Positions 9,646 to 19,719 are shown, numbered from the stretch's first letter. The stretch: DNA of 64,000 bases from an uncultured bacterium (GCA_903857255.1 CAIODY010000043.1:82334-146333); one strand, 5' to 3'. The notes: a model not told the origin generated them from the letters alone. Numbers and translations: made by a program.

Positions 9646-10388
9646 AATATTAATTGTGCTAAAACATAATCGCTCACTAAAATAAAAATGCAACTCCACA
9701 CTACAGCTTTAGTGCTGCTATTGCCAATTTCAAATGCGCCACCCTCTGTAAAGTAGCCATAGTAGCATGATATAGAGGAAATGATAAAAGCAAAAGTGAA
9801 TGCTTTGATTAAACAAAAAGTGACATTGAAGCCTACAAATTTATCGTGCAAGCCATATAAATATTGTTCGGGTGTTATGACGCTAGTGAAAAATGAAACC
9901 GTGTAACCTCCCAAAATTGTTACAGCACATGAAATAATTACCAACGCTGGAATGGCAACTAATGCACCTAAAATTTTTGGTAAAATTAAATATGCCTTGC
10001 TGTTTACGCCCATTATTTCTAATGCATCAATTTGTTCTGAAATACGCATGGTTCCTAACTCTGAAGCCAAGTTACTACCAATTTTTCCTGCTAATACTAA
10101 ACACAAAACCGAAACGGATAATTCTAAAATTGCTGAATCACGAACAATAGAAGCAATCACATACAATGGAACAAGCGGCGATACTAATTGATAAGCCGTT
10201 TGCACTGTTGTAACTGCGCCCAAAAAAAATGAGATGACACATACAATTCCCAAAGAACCTATGCCCATGGAAACCATCTGGCGAATAGTTTCTTTCCAAT
10301 ACATGCCAGCGTTTTCAGGCTTACTGAATGCGCCTTTCAGCATCAGGCAATATCTTCCAAAGTGATATAATGGTTGAAACAGCAACAT
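9642..10388 (-). CDS. MlaE-type ABC transporter permease
   Basis: LASELGTMRISEQIDALEIMGVNS motif of MlaE/YrbE permeases. Confidence 0.92.
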   Translation of the reverse strand: MLLFQPLYHFGRYCLMLKGAFSKPENAGMYWKETIRQMVSMGIGSLGIVCVISFFLGAVTTVQTAYQLVSPLVPLYVIASIVRDSAILELSVSVLCLVLAGKIGSNLASELGTMRISEQIDALEIMGVNSKAYLILPKILGALVAIPALVIISCAVTILGGYTVSFFTSVITPEQYLYGLHDKFVGFNVTFCLIKAFTFAFIISSISCYYGYFTEGGAFEIGNSSTKAVVWSCIFILVSDYVLAQLIL

Positions 10389-10581
10389 GCCTCAAACGTA
10401 ATAATTTTTTTTGAAACACCCTAAAACATTGATAAATCAAGCATTTCAAAGGCATTTAGGTTTTTCTACTTAGCATTTTGGAGTTGCTTACTTAACTGTT
10501 TCGGCTTTTTGCAATAGTAATTTTGTGTCATCAAAGCGAAAGAAAAAACTTTGAAAACCCAAACTACTAAAGCACTGAAAA

Positions 10582-11094
10582 ATGATTAAAAAATTATCCT
10601 TCATCTCACTTGGAAGTTTTGCCATGCTTTTTTGTATGCTGATTTCGGTAGCCACATTTGCAGGTGATAAACATAAAAAAGTGAAAGCTGCAAAAGCCGC
10701 ATTAGAAACGGTTGTTCAGCAAAATGTTTCGATAGCCGAATTGTATTTGAACATGAATTATACTTACGTTCCTTTAAACAACAACGCTACTCTGCAATTA
10801 CAAAATGGACAATTACCAACAGCTAATCAGCAAAATATTTTCATGATTACCAAAGATGATTATCATTATTATTTTCAAAAAAATACTCAATCATTTCAGT
10901 TTTTATATGCCGTGAAAGACAATGCCATTCCATTGTTCGACGGATTTGAATATGCGAATGCAGTAAAAATTCCAATTGGGGCACAATTATTCACATTCGA
11001 TTTAGTGAACGGCAGACCAGTAGATATGAACACTGAAATTTTAAATTTTGACAACAACAGTAATGTGGCAAATACAGAAATAATTTTGCCTTAA
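10582..11094 (+). CDS. Hypothetical secreted protein
   Basis: Signal peptide; no family recognised. Confidence 0.6.
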   Translation: MIKKLSFISLGSFAMLFCMLISVATFAGDKHKKVKAAKAALETVVQQNVSIAELYLNMNYTYVPLNNNATLQLQNGQLPTANQQNIFMITKDDYHYYFQKNTQSFQFLYAVKDNAIPLFDGFEYANAVKIPIGAQLFTFDLVNGRPVDMNTEILNFDNNSNVANTEIILP

Positions 11095-11176
11095 AAAATA
11101 TTGGCAATAACTGCCAAACCTAACCCAGATGCCCCTCTTTACTTTTTAGAAAACACAAAAACACACAACAACAATT

Positions 11177-11210
11177 GCCCGGGGCTACCAAGCCTACCGG
11201 GCTTTTTTTG
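11177..11210 (+). terminator. Rho-independent terminator
   Basis: gcccggggctaccaagcctaccgggcttttttt: GC stem plus T-tract. Confidence 0.8.
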
Positions 11211-11304
11211 TTTGAAAAAATAGTTGCCAAAAATATTGCCTTACATTTGTTCCAGTTCAAAATTAACTTTTCAAAATAGCAATAATTTTTTCTGACCTAA
11301 ACTA

Positions 11305-12435
11305 ATGAGCAGCAACAAACAAAAACTTTTTTTTCCAAATTTAGATGGGTTGCGGTTTTTTTCATTTCTAATTGTTTTTTTATCGCATAGCGTAAATGCC
11401 GATAACCCAGCCATCAAAGAAACCTTGTGGTATAGCATCATCAAGCTTCGATTGTTTTCAAATGGCGATTTGGGCGTAAGTTTCTTTTTTGTTTTGAGTG
11501 GTTTTTTGATTACTTATTTATTGATAAAAGAAAAAGAACTGACCTCAAAAATTGATGTAAAATCTTTTTACATCCGCCGAGCTTTGCGAATTTGGCCCTT
11601 GTATTATGCCGTGTTGCTTTTTGGATTTTTTATTTTTCCAATTTTAAAATTAAAATTTGGGCAAATTCCTAATGAAACAGCCAACCCACTTTTGTGTTTC
11701 ACGTTTCTGAATAATTTTGATAGAATGATTCATGTGCCTGACGCTTCGATGATTGCTGTATTGTGGAGTGTGGCAATTGAAGAACAATTTTATTTAGTGT
11801 GGCCTTTACTATTCTATTTCACCCCAAGAAAATATTATTTGCATTTAATTGTTGCAGTGATTGTTGTTTCAAATTTGTTTCGCCTTTGCTTTGTAAATAG
11901 CATCAATATTGATTTGCATACCTTGGGTGTGATTACTGATATGGCTATTGGTGGCTTGTTTGCGTATTTGTGTTTTTTCAATGAAAAGTTTTTGAGCTTT
12001 GTTAAAAAAATGCCGAAGTGGAATATTGCCATCTTCTATCTGCTGGCGTTTAGTTATGTTGCTTTTAAAGACGAAATATTTTTTAATACCCAAATGTTTG
12101 TGTGGAAACGATTAATCATGGGAACCACTTTTGCATTTATAATTGTTGAGCAAAATTTTTCTGATAATTCATTATTCAAAGTAGGCAATTGGAAAATAAT
12201 TTCGCAAATGGGAAAATTTACTTACGGACTGTACTGCTTGCACAGCATCGGCATTTTGATTTGTTTAACGCTGCTTCGCAAATATTCATTGAATCAATAC
12301 AGTTGGCAAATTTGGTTGTTTGAATTACCGATTTCATTTCTTTTAAGTGTGGGCATAAGTTGGTTGAGTTTTAATTATTTTGAAAGCTGGTTTTTGAAAT
12401 TAAAAGATAAATTTGCTTACATCACCAAGTCATAA
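11305..12435 (+). CDS. Acyltransferase family 3 (OafA/YrhL-like)
   Basis: FPNLDGLRFFSFLIVFLSHS...FFVLSGFLITYLLIKE...FYIRRALRIWPLYY...LWSVAIEEQFYLVWP. Confidence 0.93.
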   Translation: MSSNKQKLFFPNLDGLRFFSFLIVFLSHSVNADNPAIKETLWYSIIKLRLFSNGDLGVSFFFVLSGFLITYLLIKEKELTSKIDVKSFYIRRALRIWPLYYAVLLFGFFIFPILKLKFGQIPNETANPLLCFTFLNNFDRMIHVPDASMIAVLWSVAIEEQFYLVWPLLFYFTPRKYYLHLIVAVIVVSNLFRLCFVNSINIDLHTLGVITDMAIGGLFAYLCFFNEKFLSFVKKMPKWNIAIFYLLAFSYVAFKDEIFFNTQMFVWKRLIMGTTFAFIIVEQNFSDNSLFKVGNWKIISQMGKFTYGLYCLHSIGILICLTLLRKYSLNQYSWQIWLFELPISFLLSVGISWLSFNYFESWFLKLKDKFAYITKS

Positions 12436-12610
12436 TTTAGCAATAAGATTCTTCTTTCAAGACTCAAACCCTTACCAATCCTACAAATTTCACCTACTCA
12501 AAAAAGCCGCCTATCATCAATATTTGCAGTTGGCTATAAATATTTAGGTGATAAATTATTATTCAAAATCAAATAGTTAGATGGTTTTGAAAAATAAATT
12601 TTGCAAAATG

Positions 12611-12642
12611 TTTGGCAGCACAAAAAAAGGCACCTACATTTG
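12611..12642 (+). promoter_or_regulatory. Bacteroidota-type promoter TTTG-N20-TACATTTG for the rplM operon
   Basis: TTTG 12611-12614, 20-nt spacer, TACATTTG 12635-12642; fits the -33/-7 consensus TTTG...TAnnTTTG. Confidence 0.7.
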
Positions 12643-12677
12643 CAGCCCATTTAAAAAACGTAAAACGAAAAATAACA

Positions 12678-13127
12678 GTGGATAAGATTAGTTTAAAAAC
12701 AGTAATGGCAAAACCCGAAACCGTGACTCGTCAGTGGTTTGTAGTGGATGCCGAAAATCAAGTTTTAGGAAGAATGTGTACACGAATTGCAACTGTACTT
12801 CGTGGTAAACACAAAGCAAGCTATACACCGCATGTAGATACTGGCGATTATGTAATTGTAATCAATGCTGGTAAATTCAAATTGACTGGTCATAAAATGC
12901 AGGATGTAGAAGTAATCACATTTAGTGGCTACCCAGGTGGTCAAAAAATCACCAATCCAAAAGATTTGAATGCTAAACACCCAACACGAATGGTTGAAAA
13001 TTGTGTACATGGTATGTTGCCTAAAAATCGCTTGGGTCGTGCTATGCAAAGCAAATTGTTTGTGTATGCAGGTGCTGAACATCCGCATCAAGCACAAAAC
13101 CCAAAAGTTTTAGAAATCAAAAAATAA
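12678..13127 (+). CDS. rplM: 50S ribosomal protein L13
   Basis: [51 protein letters not shown] start chosen at [20 protein letters not shown] because the ORF-track start lies in the promoter. Confidence 0.93.
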   Translation: MDKISLKTVMAKPETVTRQWFVVDAENQVLGRMCTRIATVLRGKHKASYTPHVDTGDYVIVINAGKFKLTGHKMQDVEVITFSGYPGGQKITNPKDLNAKHPTRMVENCVHGMLPKNRLGRAMQSKLFVYAGAEHPHQAQNPKVLEIKK

Positions 13128-13150
13128 TTTAAACAGCACAATAATTAAAC

Positions 13151-13537
13151 ATGGAAGTTATTAACGCCGTAGGTCGCCGTAAAGCATCCGTTGCTCGAGT
13201 ATTCATGAGCAAAGGAAAGGGCGAAATTTTAATCAACAATAAATCATTGAATGATTATTTTCCCATCATGTTTCACCAAAACAGTGTGTTGAAACCATTG
13301 CAAATTACTGAATCTGCAAAAGAATTCGACATCAAATTAAACTGTGATGGCGGTGGTGTGAAAGGTCAGGCAGAAGCTGCTCAATTGGCTATTGCTCGTG
13401 CATTGGTAAAATTCAATGCCGAATGGAAAAGCGCATTGCGTACAGCAAATTGCATGACTCGAAACAGCAAAGAAGTGGAACGTAAAAAACCAGGTCGTAG
13501 AAAAGCTCGTCGTAGCTCACAGTTCAGCAAACGTTAA
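13151..13537 (+). CDS. rpsI: 30S ribosomal protein S9
   Basis: INAVGRRKASVARVF...GRRKARRSSQFSKR C-terminus. Confidence 0.97.
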   Translation: MEVINAVGRRKASVARVFMSKGKGEILINNKSLNDYFPIMFHQNSVLKPLQITESAKEFDIKLNCDGGGVKGQAEAAQLAIARALVKFNAEWKSALRTANCMTRNSKEVERKKPGRRKARRSSQFSKR

Positions 13538-13597
13538 TCTTTTTTAATACCGATTAACTCAAACAATTTTCAAAAACTTATTTATCATTCACATATA

Positions 13598-14452
13598 ATG
13601 AATAAAATAACACAACAAGAATTATTAGATGCAGGCGTTCACTTCGGACACTTGAAACGCAAATGGAATCCGAAAATGTTACCCTACATTTTCATGGAAC
13701 GCAAAGGCATTCACATCATTGATTTGAACAAAACAATTGAATGCTTAGATGAAGCTGCTGCACACATGAAAGCAATGGCTAAAGCTGGCAGAAAAATTTT
13801 GTTTGTTGCTACAAAAAAACAAGCAAAAGATATCGTTGCGCAATGTGCTCAACGTACGCAAATGCCTTACGTTACTGAACGTTGGTTGGGTGGTATGTTG
13901 ACCAACTTCAACACCATTCGCAAAAGCATTAAAAAAATGCAAAGCATTGAGAAAATGTTGGCTGACGGCACTTTGGAAAACATCACCAAAAAAGAAAAAT
14001 TGATGATGAGCCGCGATAAAGATAAAATGGAAAAAGTATTAGGTGGTATTGCTAATATGAGTAGATTGCCAGCCGCTATTTTCATTGTTGATATTGGGCA
14101 CGAACACATTGCATTAGCAGAAGCAAAAAAATTAAACATTGCTACTTTTGCAATGGTTGATACTAACTGCGACCCTAACACAGTGGATTATGCAATCCCT
14201 GCTAACGATGATGCTACAAAATCGGTAACTGCTATCACTACTTATTTAATGAATGCAGTGATGGAAGGATTGGAAGAACGCAAAAACGAAAAAGTAGATG
14301 AAGCCGAAGAAACAGAAGAAGCAGCTCAGAACAATTTAACCAATTCGACTGAAGGTGATGATAACAGCGAAGAAGGCAGAAAAAAATCAGCGGCTAATGG
14401 TAAAATTCGTAAACCTGCTCACAAAGTAGCTGGCGAACGTAAACCACGATAA
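13598..14452 (+). CDS. rpsB: 30S ribosomal protein S2 with long charged C-terminal extension
   Basis: LLDAGVHFGHLKRKWNPKMLPYIFMERKGIHIIDL...WLGGMLTNF. Confidence 0.97.
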   Translation: MNKITQQELLDAGVHFGHLKRKWNPKMLPYIFMERKGIHIIDLNKTIECLDEAAAHMKAMAKAGRKILFVATKKQAKDIVAQCAQRTQMPYVTERWLGGMLTNFNTIRKSIKKMQSIEKMLADGTLENITKKEKLMMSRDKDKMEKVLGGIANMSRLPAAIFIVDIGHEHIALAEAKKLNIATFAMVDTNCDPNTVDYAIPANDDATKSVTAITTYLMNAVMEGLEERKNEKVDEAEETEEAAQNNLTNSTEGDDNSEEGRKKSAANGKIRKPAHKVAGERKPR

Positions 14453-14484
14453 TACAGTTTTTCAAGTTTATCAACAACAATATC

Positions 14485-14522
14485 AAAAAAAGTCATCGAG
14501 CCATGTGCAAGATGACTTTTTT
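14485..14522 (+). terminator. Stem-loop terminator between rpsB and tsf
   Basis: aaaaaagtcatc-gagccatgtgcaa-gatgactttttt. Confidence 0.75.
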
Positions 14523-14557
14523 AAATTAATCAAATAAAAAATAAAAATCAAATAAAA

Positions 14558-15382
14558 ATGATTACAGCAGCAGAAATTAACAAATTAAGATTGCAAACCG
14601 GTGCCGGCATGATGGATTGTAAAAAAGCATTAGAAGCTTCTAACGGCGATTTTGAAGGTGCAATTGATTATTTAAGAAAGAAAGGACAAAAAGTGGCAGC
14701 ATTGCGTAACGAACGTGAAGCGAAAGAAGGTGCAGTAATAGCTTTGACATCATCTGATGCAAAAACTGGCATTGCAATTTGCTTAAATTGCGAAACTGAT
14801 TTCGTAGCTAAAAATGAAAATTTTGTGGGCTTTGCTACACAAATTGCAAACGCAGCATTAACCAATCAACCTGCAACAATTGAAGAATTATTAAATTGCC
14901 AAATTGATGGTTTATCAATTGCAGATAGAATCACTGAACAAGTTGGCAGAATTGGCGAAAAAATTTCATTAAGCAAATATGAAAAAGTGCAAGGTGAAGT
15001 AGTGGTGCCATACATCCACATGGGTAACAAATTGGGTGTGTTGGTTTCAATGAATAAAAACATTGCTGAATCAACTGAAATAGGAAAAGATTTAGCGATG
15101 CAAATTGCAGCGATGAATCCAGTAGCTGTTGATAAAGCTGATGTGCCAATGGATGTGGTAAATCGTGAAATGGAAATTGCTCGTGAAAAAGCAATTCAAG
15201 AAGGCAAACCAGCTAATATCGTTGACAAAATTGCTTCGGGTACAGTTGAAAAATTTTACAAAGAAAGCACTTTGTTAAATCAATTTTTTGTGAAAGACGG
15301 TAACAAAACTGTTGCTGATTACTTAAAAGGAATTGACAAAGATTTGAAAGTAAATTTGTTCAAACGTGTTGGTCTGAATTAA
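14558..15382 (+). CDS. tsf: Elongation factor Ts
   Basis: ITAAEINKLRLQTGAGMMDCKKALEASNGDFEGAIDYLRKKG. Confidence 0.97.
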   Translation: MITAAEINKLRLQTGAGMMDCKKALEASNGDFEGAIDYLRKKGQKVAALRNEREAKEGAVIALTSSDAKTGIAICLNCETDFVAKNENFVGFATQIANAALTNQPATIEELLNCQIDGLSIADRITEQVGRIGEKISLSKYEKVQGEVVVPYIHMGNKLGVLVSMNKNIAESTEIGKDLAMQIAAMNPVAVDKADVPMDVVNREMEIAREKAIQEGKPANIVDKIASGTVEKFYKESTLLNQFFVKDGNKTVADYLKGIDKDLKVNLFKRVGLN

Positions 15383-15407
15383 TTTTATTCCATCGCAATA
15401 AAAAATT

Positions 15408-15447
15408 AAAAGGCTGTTTTCTTTTTCGGAAAACAGCCTTTTTTTAT
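15408..15447 (+). terminator. Rho-independent terminator
   Basis: aaaaggctgttttctttttcggaaaacagccttttttt. Confidence 0.85.
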
Positions 15448-15538
15448 TAAACTTCTTTTGAAAATACCATTCTTCTCTATTGGAGAAGATAAAGATGAGG
15501 TCGCTTATAGAATTTTCAAAAGAAGGTTATTCTGATTT

Positions 15539-16444
15539 TTACAACCCATTTAATTGAATACCAATTGCCCAAGGATACATTTTGGGTAGTATATAACTAC
15601 TCGTCAAAGATGTTTGTGAAGTATTGAACATAGGTGTTAAAGCATAAGTGCCAAAGAAATTTAATTTACCCACTCCTAATCTTACAACATAATTAATAGG
15701 CATTTGCGATAAATTATAATCGCCTGAAAACCTATGTTCCTTGCCTCTTTCAGCACTTACTTGTTTTTGCCAACCCTCTAACAATAAATTGAATTCCAAT
15801 CCAGCAGCCAATCGAAATGATTTCCAACTATCTTTTTTGCCAAATGAAAATTCAATCATTGTAGGCACAGTTAAATATTTTGTAACGAATTTATTTTTGG
15901 TATAATTCACTGAATCATTGATGGCATAAAGCGTTCCATCAGTTTTATTTTTAAGCAAATCGGTATTTTTATTATTGCCATTAAAGCGATAATTATCCCA
16001 AGTTACGCCCAAACCCCAACGAAAATTTACATGATGTTGAATTAAGTTAATTCGCTGTTGAATCAAGTACAATTTCACATTAACTGATTTAGACTGACGT
16101 AACTCGAAAGTGCTACCAAAATTATTCATGACGTGATAATTACATAACCCCAAATCGAATCCCAGCCAACAGTTTTCAATGTTTTTATGTTTATGAATTA
16201 CTTGTTTTGAAGAGGAATCTTTTGTTATTTCTACTTTTTTAGGGTTTATTCTAATCCCAATTTTTCCAATTCTAATTGTGGTTGTATCATCATGAACAAA
16301 TGCCGTATCGTTACCCTTTTTTATTATACCAATCTCCACCGATTTAATTGGATAGGATTTTTTCACTTTTATAGAATCAAATGTTACGGCTTTTGTACCT
16401 AATGCTAAAAGCATTAATGAAATTGTAAGAATTTTGTTTTTCAT
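15539..16444 (-). CDS. Outer-membrane beta-barrel-like protein, sigma/anti-sigma associated
   Basis: Signal peptide, beta-strand-rich; downstream of ECF sigma and anti-sigma-like genes on the same strand. Confidence 0.65.
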   Translation of the reverse strand: MKNKILTISLMLLALGTKAVTFDSIKVKKSYPIKSVEIGIIKKGNDTAFVHDDTTTIRIGKIGIRINPKKVEITKDSSSKQVIHKHKNIENCWLGFDLGLCNYHVMNNFGSTFELRQSKSVNVKLYLIQQRINLIQHHVNFRWGLGVTWDNYRFNGNNKNTDLLKNKTDGTLYAINDSVNYTKNKFVTKYLTVPTMIEFSFGKKDSWKSFRLAAGLEFNLLLEGWQKQVSAERGKEHRFSGDYNLSQMPINYVVRLGVGKLNFFGTYALTPMFNTSQTSLTSSYILPKMYPWAIGIQLNGL

Positions 16445-16481
16445 CTTGATTTAATTTTTATTGTTGTTGAATGTTTATGTT

Positions 16482-17342
16482 TTAATTGTCTTGTAATGCT
16501 TGTTTGTGGCTGATTTCAGCAAAACCAATGCTCACATCAAAATTGCCATTGTTGGTTTCTTTGCCCAGCACTTTGCTGCTTGCCCAAGCCAACATTTTCA
16601 AAATCTGCCTTTCGTTTTTGCTGGTTTTAAAAGGAATTTGAGCAATCATTTTTTCTTCTGTTTTTTTTGTTGGTGGAACAGAAATTGCATTTTGTGCCAC
16701 AGCTTTTATTGTATCAATTTCGGCTACATTTTTTTGTACTTGTAAAATTTCTTCGGGCTTTATTTCTTGCACCACATGTATTTCATGTTCTTCGTTCCAT
16801 TTTTTTCTACTTGTCCAAGAGTTCGGTAATTCAGCAGTATCAATAGTTTCAGGCAAAATTATTTTTGCATTGAAATTTTTATTCTCCACTCTTTTTGTTT
16901 TTGCAAAATTGTTTTTCGCTAAATAATGCTTCTCTGTTTTTATCAATTCCGAATTCCGAATTCTCAATTCCGAACTCTTCACTGAATCACTTTTTACATT
17001 TATTTTCTCTTCTGAAAACTGATGACTTTTTACTGCCGACTGATTCATCATCCACCAACCCACACCCAGCAATAGCAGCAAGATTGCCGCCGATGCCCAC
17101 ACATTGATGTTCCATTTCCAAGCAATAATTTTCGTTGAATTTTTTTGCAACAAACTTTCTTTATCAGCAAAAATTATTTTTTCATCAGCTTCCAATTTTG
17201 TTGCACCGAATAATTCCAATTCATTTTTCAAATCAGGATTCATTGCCACAAAATCTTCGACAGCCTTCCGCTGTGTATTATTCAGCTCATTTTCAATGTA
17301 GCTGATAAAATATGCTTCGTAATTATTTCTGTTGATGTTCAT
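16482..17342 (-). CDS. Putative anti-sigma factor / membrane protein
   Basis: N-terminal cytosolic region with single TM segment (WASAAILLLLLGVGWWMM), immediately downstream of an ECF sigma gene. Confidence 0.65.
   Translation of the reverse strand: MNINRNNYEAYFISYIENELNNTQRKAVEDFVAMNPDLKNELELFGATKLEADEKIIFADKESLLQKNSTKIIAWKWNINVWASAAILLLLLGVGWWMMNQSAVKSHQFSEEKINVKSDSVKSSELRIRNSELIKTEKHYLAKNNFAKTKRVENKNFNAKIILPETIDTAELPNSWTSRKKWNEEHEIHVVQEIKPEEILQVQKNVAEIDTIKAVAQNAISVPPTKKTEEKMIAQIPFKTSKNERQILKMLAWASSKVLGKETNNGNFDVSIGFAEISHKQALQDN
16943..16977. repeat. Short-period repeat (tcaattccgaattccgaattctcaattccgaactc) inside a coding region
   Basis: Four degenerate units of (t)caattccg/gaattc; encodes SSELRIRNSEL on the minus strand. 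Confidence 0.8.
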
Positions 17343-17343
17343 G

Positions 17344-17829
17344 TTATAAAACTGTTTCGATGCTTACTAAATAATTTTTCAAACTTTGCCTTGCTCTGAA
17401 AATATATACCTTCACTTGCGATTCGTTGAGGTTTAAAATTTCACCAATCTCTTTGTAATCATAACCTTCATAATCTCTCAACAACACACAAGATTTTTGT
17501 ATGTCGGGCAAAGTGTTCAAAGCCTTTTCCAAAGCATCTTTCAATCCCGATTTATGTTCGTTGATAATTTTTGTTTGTGCCGAAAATTCATCTACCAAAT
17601 TCACCTTGCTTTGCTTTCTAAACTGGTCAATTTTATTTTTATAAGCCACACTAAACAAAAACGATTTCGCTTTTTCCATTTCTACTTCATCACGTTTTTT
17701 CCATAAAATTTCAAAAGCATTTTGAACCACATCTCTTGCATTTTCTTCATGCTGGGTATGTTTAAAAATGAATCGAAACAGATGGTCGGCATAAGCGGTA
17801 ACACAAAAATTGTAATCGTTTATCGTCAT
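17344..17829 (-). CDS. RNA polymerase sigma factor, sigma-70/ECF family
   Basis: HTQHEENARDVVQNAFEILWKKRDEV (sigma2) and LRDYEGYDYKEIGEILNLNESQVKVYIFRARQSLKNYL (sigma4). Confidence 0.92.
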   Translation of the reverse strand: MTINDYNFCVTAYADHLFRFIFKHTQHEENARDVVQNAFEILWKKRDEVEMEKAKSFLFSVAYKNKIDQFRKQSKVNLVDEFSAQTKIINEHKSGLKDALEKALNTLPDIQKSCVLLRDYEGYDYKEIGEILNLNESQVKVYIFRARQSLKNYLVSIETVL

Positions 17830-17901
17830 CGTTGCTAATAAGTCGTTTGACTAATTTAAAAAGTTACAGCAAGATGAAAATATTTTTTCTGAATGAAACC
17901 C

Positions 17902-17909
17902 TATCTTTG
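17902..17909 (+). promoter_or_regulatory. Candidate -7 element TATCTTTG upstream of pheS
   Basis: TAnnTTTG match 17 nt before ATG. Confidence 0.5.
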
Positions 17910-17926
17910 TTTTTTATCGAAAAATA

Positions 17927-18949
17927 ATGCAAGCACAAAAAGAAATTATCGAAAAATTAAAAAGTGAAGTAGCCGAATTTAAAGCCAATTCATCGGATGA
18001 GTTGGAAAAATTTCGCATTCGCTTTCTGGGCGCAAAAAACATTCTGAAAGATTTATACGGCGAAATAAAAAACATTCCTGCCGAACACAAAAAAGATTTT
18101 GGCGTGTTGATGAACAACCTGAAACAGTTAGCTGAAGCCAAGTTTGAAGAATTTAAAACTTTGAAAGAAGAAAAATTATCAGCGCAAACAAAACCAGATT
18201 TGAGTTTGCCTGTTGAAAATTTTGAAGGTAGTCGTCATCCAATTTCAATCGTTCAAAATAAAATCATCGACATTTTTGGAGAGATTGGTTTTGATGTTTC
18301 GGAAGCACAAGAAATTGAAGATGATTGGCATAATTTCTCTGCTTTGAATTTACCTGCCGACCATCCTGCAAGAGATATGCAAGACACTTTTTTCGTGAAT
18401 CAAAATCCTGATTGGATGTTGCGAACCCACACCAGCAGCGTACAAGTGCGCTTGATGGAACATACGCAACCACCGATTCGCAGCATTATGCCAGGCAGAG
18501 TTTATAGAAATGAAACCATTTCAGCCCGTGCCCATTGCTACTTTCACCAAGTAGAAGGTTTGTACATTGCCGAAAAAGTTTCGTTTGTTGATTTGAAACA
18601 AACGCTTTATTATTTTGTAAAAAGATTTTTTGGCGACCATGTAAAAGTGCGTTTTCGCCCAAGTTATTTTCCATTCACTGAGCCTTCGGCTGAAATGGAT
18701 ATTGATTGTCAAATCTGCGGTGGAAGCGGTTGTAGCGTTTGCAAGCAAAGTGGTTGGGTAGAAATTTTAGGTTGCGGAATGGTGCATCCAAACGTGTTGG
18801 AAAATTGCAAAATTGATTCAAAAAAATATTCTGGTTTTGCATTCGGCATGGGTATCGAACGCTTGACGATGTTGAAATATCAAATCAATGATTTGCGATT
18901 ATTCAGCGAAAATGATGTGAGATTTTTGAGGCAATTTAGTGGGGCGTAA
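17927..18949 (+). CDS. pheS: Phenylalanine--tRNA ligase subunit alpha
   Basis: HPARDMQDTFFV...LLRTHTSSVQVRLM...RVYRNETISARAHCYFHQVEGLYI...GMGIERLTMLKYQINDLR. Confidence 0.97.
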   Translation: MQAQKEIIEKLKSEVAEFKANSSDELEKFRIRFLGAKNILKDLYGEIKNIPAEHKKDFGVLMNNLKQLAEAKFEEFKTLKEEKLSAQTKPDLSLPVENFEGSRHPISIVQNKIIDIFGEIGFDVSEAQEIEDDWHNFSALNLPADHPARDMQDTFFVNQNPDWMLRTHTSSVQVRLMEHTQPPIRSIMPGRVYRNETISARAHCYFHQVEGLYIAEKVSFVDLKQTLYYFVKRFFGDHVKVRFRPSYFPFTEPSAEMDIDCQICGGSGCSVCKQSGWVEILGCGMVHPNVLENCKIDSKKYSGFAFGMGIERLTMLKYQINDLRLFSENDVRFLRQFSGA

Positions 18950-18955
18950 AAAATA

Positions 18956-18986
18956 AAAAGGCTACAAAATTTTGTAGCCTTTTTTG
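18956..18986. terminator. Stem-loop terminator between pheS and the convergent gene
   Basis: aaaaaggctacaaaattttgtagcctttttt palindrome. Confidence 0.85.
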
Positions 18987-18999
18987 TTGAACAAGAAAA

Positions 19000-19686
19000 T
19001 TATTGTTTGACATTCCCTTGATTATTGAATTTCACAATTAACGGATAAATCAAATCAACGCCTATTGAATTTATTTTTTCAGAAACAGCATTAGTAACAG
19101 TAGAATTGCCGACAGAACTCCATTTTGAATCATAAAATGTATGACCTGTATGCACCAAAATTCTGACAGCATGTGGCTCGTTGCTAAATAAATCAATGCT
19201 GAAAAACGGACCTGCAAACAGCACATTATCATACAACTCCATCAATCCGGCTTGCGTTGAAGGATTGATGTTATTCAAATCAATGGTATTAGATGATGAT
19301 GACAACAACATTTTGAAGTAATAAAAACTCACATCAGCACCTGTGTAAATTCTGACATTTTTCTTATCAAACAGTTTATAACCAACTCTGACTGTTTCTT
19401 TCAAATTCGTCATTTTGTTAGCTTTTTGATTTGAAACAGAATTAAAGCCCCACTGAAATGCTGCATTGATTTGCCATTTTTTGATGTATCGATTAACGCC
19501 CACAATGGAAGCACTTAATGAATACGGCTGCATTTCTTTCAAATTGCTTTTTGCAAGTTGCTCATTGATACTAAATTTGTTGAACGAAGTAAACCCGACT
19601 GAATAGTAATAATCATTTCTGATAGATTGACTAAAACAATTTACTGAAAAAATAAACAGTAACGAAAATAAAATTAAACGTTTCAT
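19000..19686 (-). CDS. Hypothetical secreted protein
   Basis: Signal peptide MKRLILFSLLFIFSVNCFSQ; no family recognised. Confidence 0.65.
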   Translation of the reverse strand: MKRLILFSLLFIFSVNCFSQSIRNDYYYSVGFTSFNKFSINEQLAKSNLKEMQPYSLSASIVGVNRYIKKWQINAAFQWGFNSVSNQKANKMTNLKETVRVGYKLFDKKNVRIYTGADVSFYYFKMLLSSSSNTIDLNNINPSTQAGLMELYDNVLFAGPFFSIDLFSNEPHAVRILVHTGHTFYDSKWSSVGNSTVTNAVSEKINSIGVDLIYPLIVKFNNQGNVKQ

Positions 19687-19719
19687 AAAAAATGTTTTTT
19701 CAAAAGTACAATGAATTAA

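Noticed and set aside
8960-10191. Forward ORFs 8960..9394, 9401..9685, 9952..10191 opposite the ABC transporter
   Set aside because: Antisense shadows of conserved MlaF/MlaE genes with strong family motifs
13745-15194. Minus-strand ORFs inside rpsB and tsf
   Set aside because: Overlap highly conserved translation genes; low-complexity, no motifs
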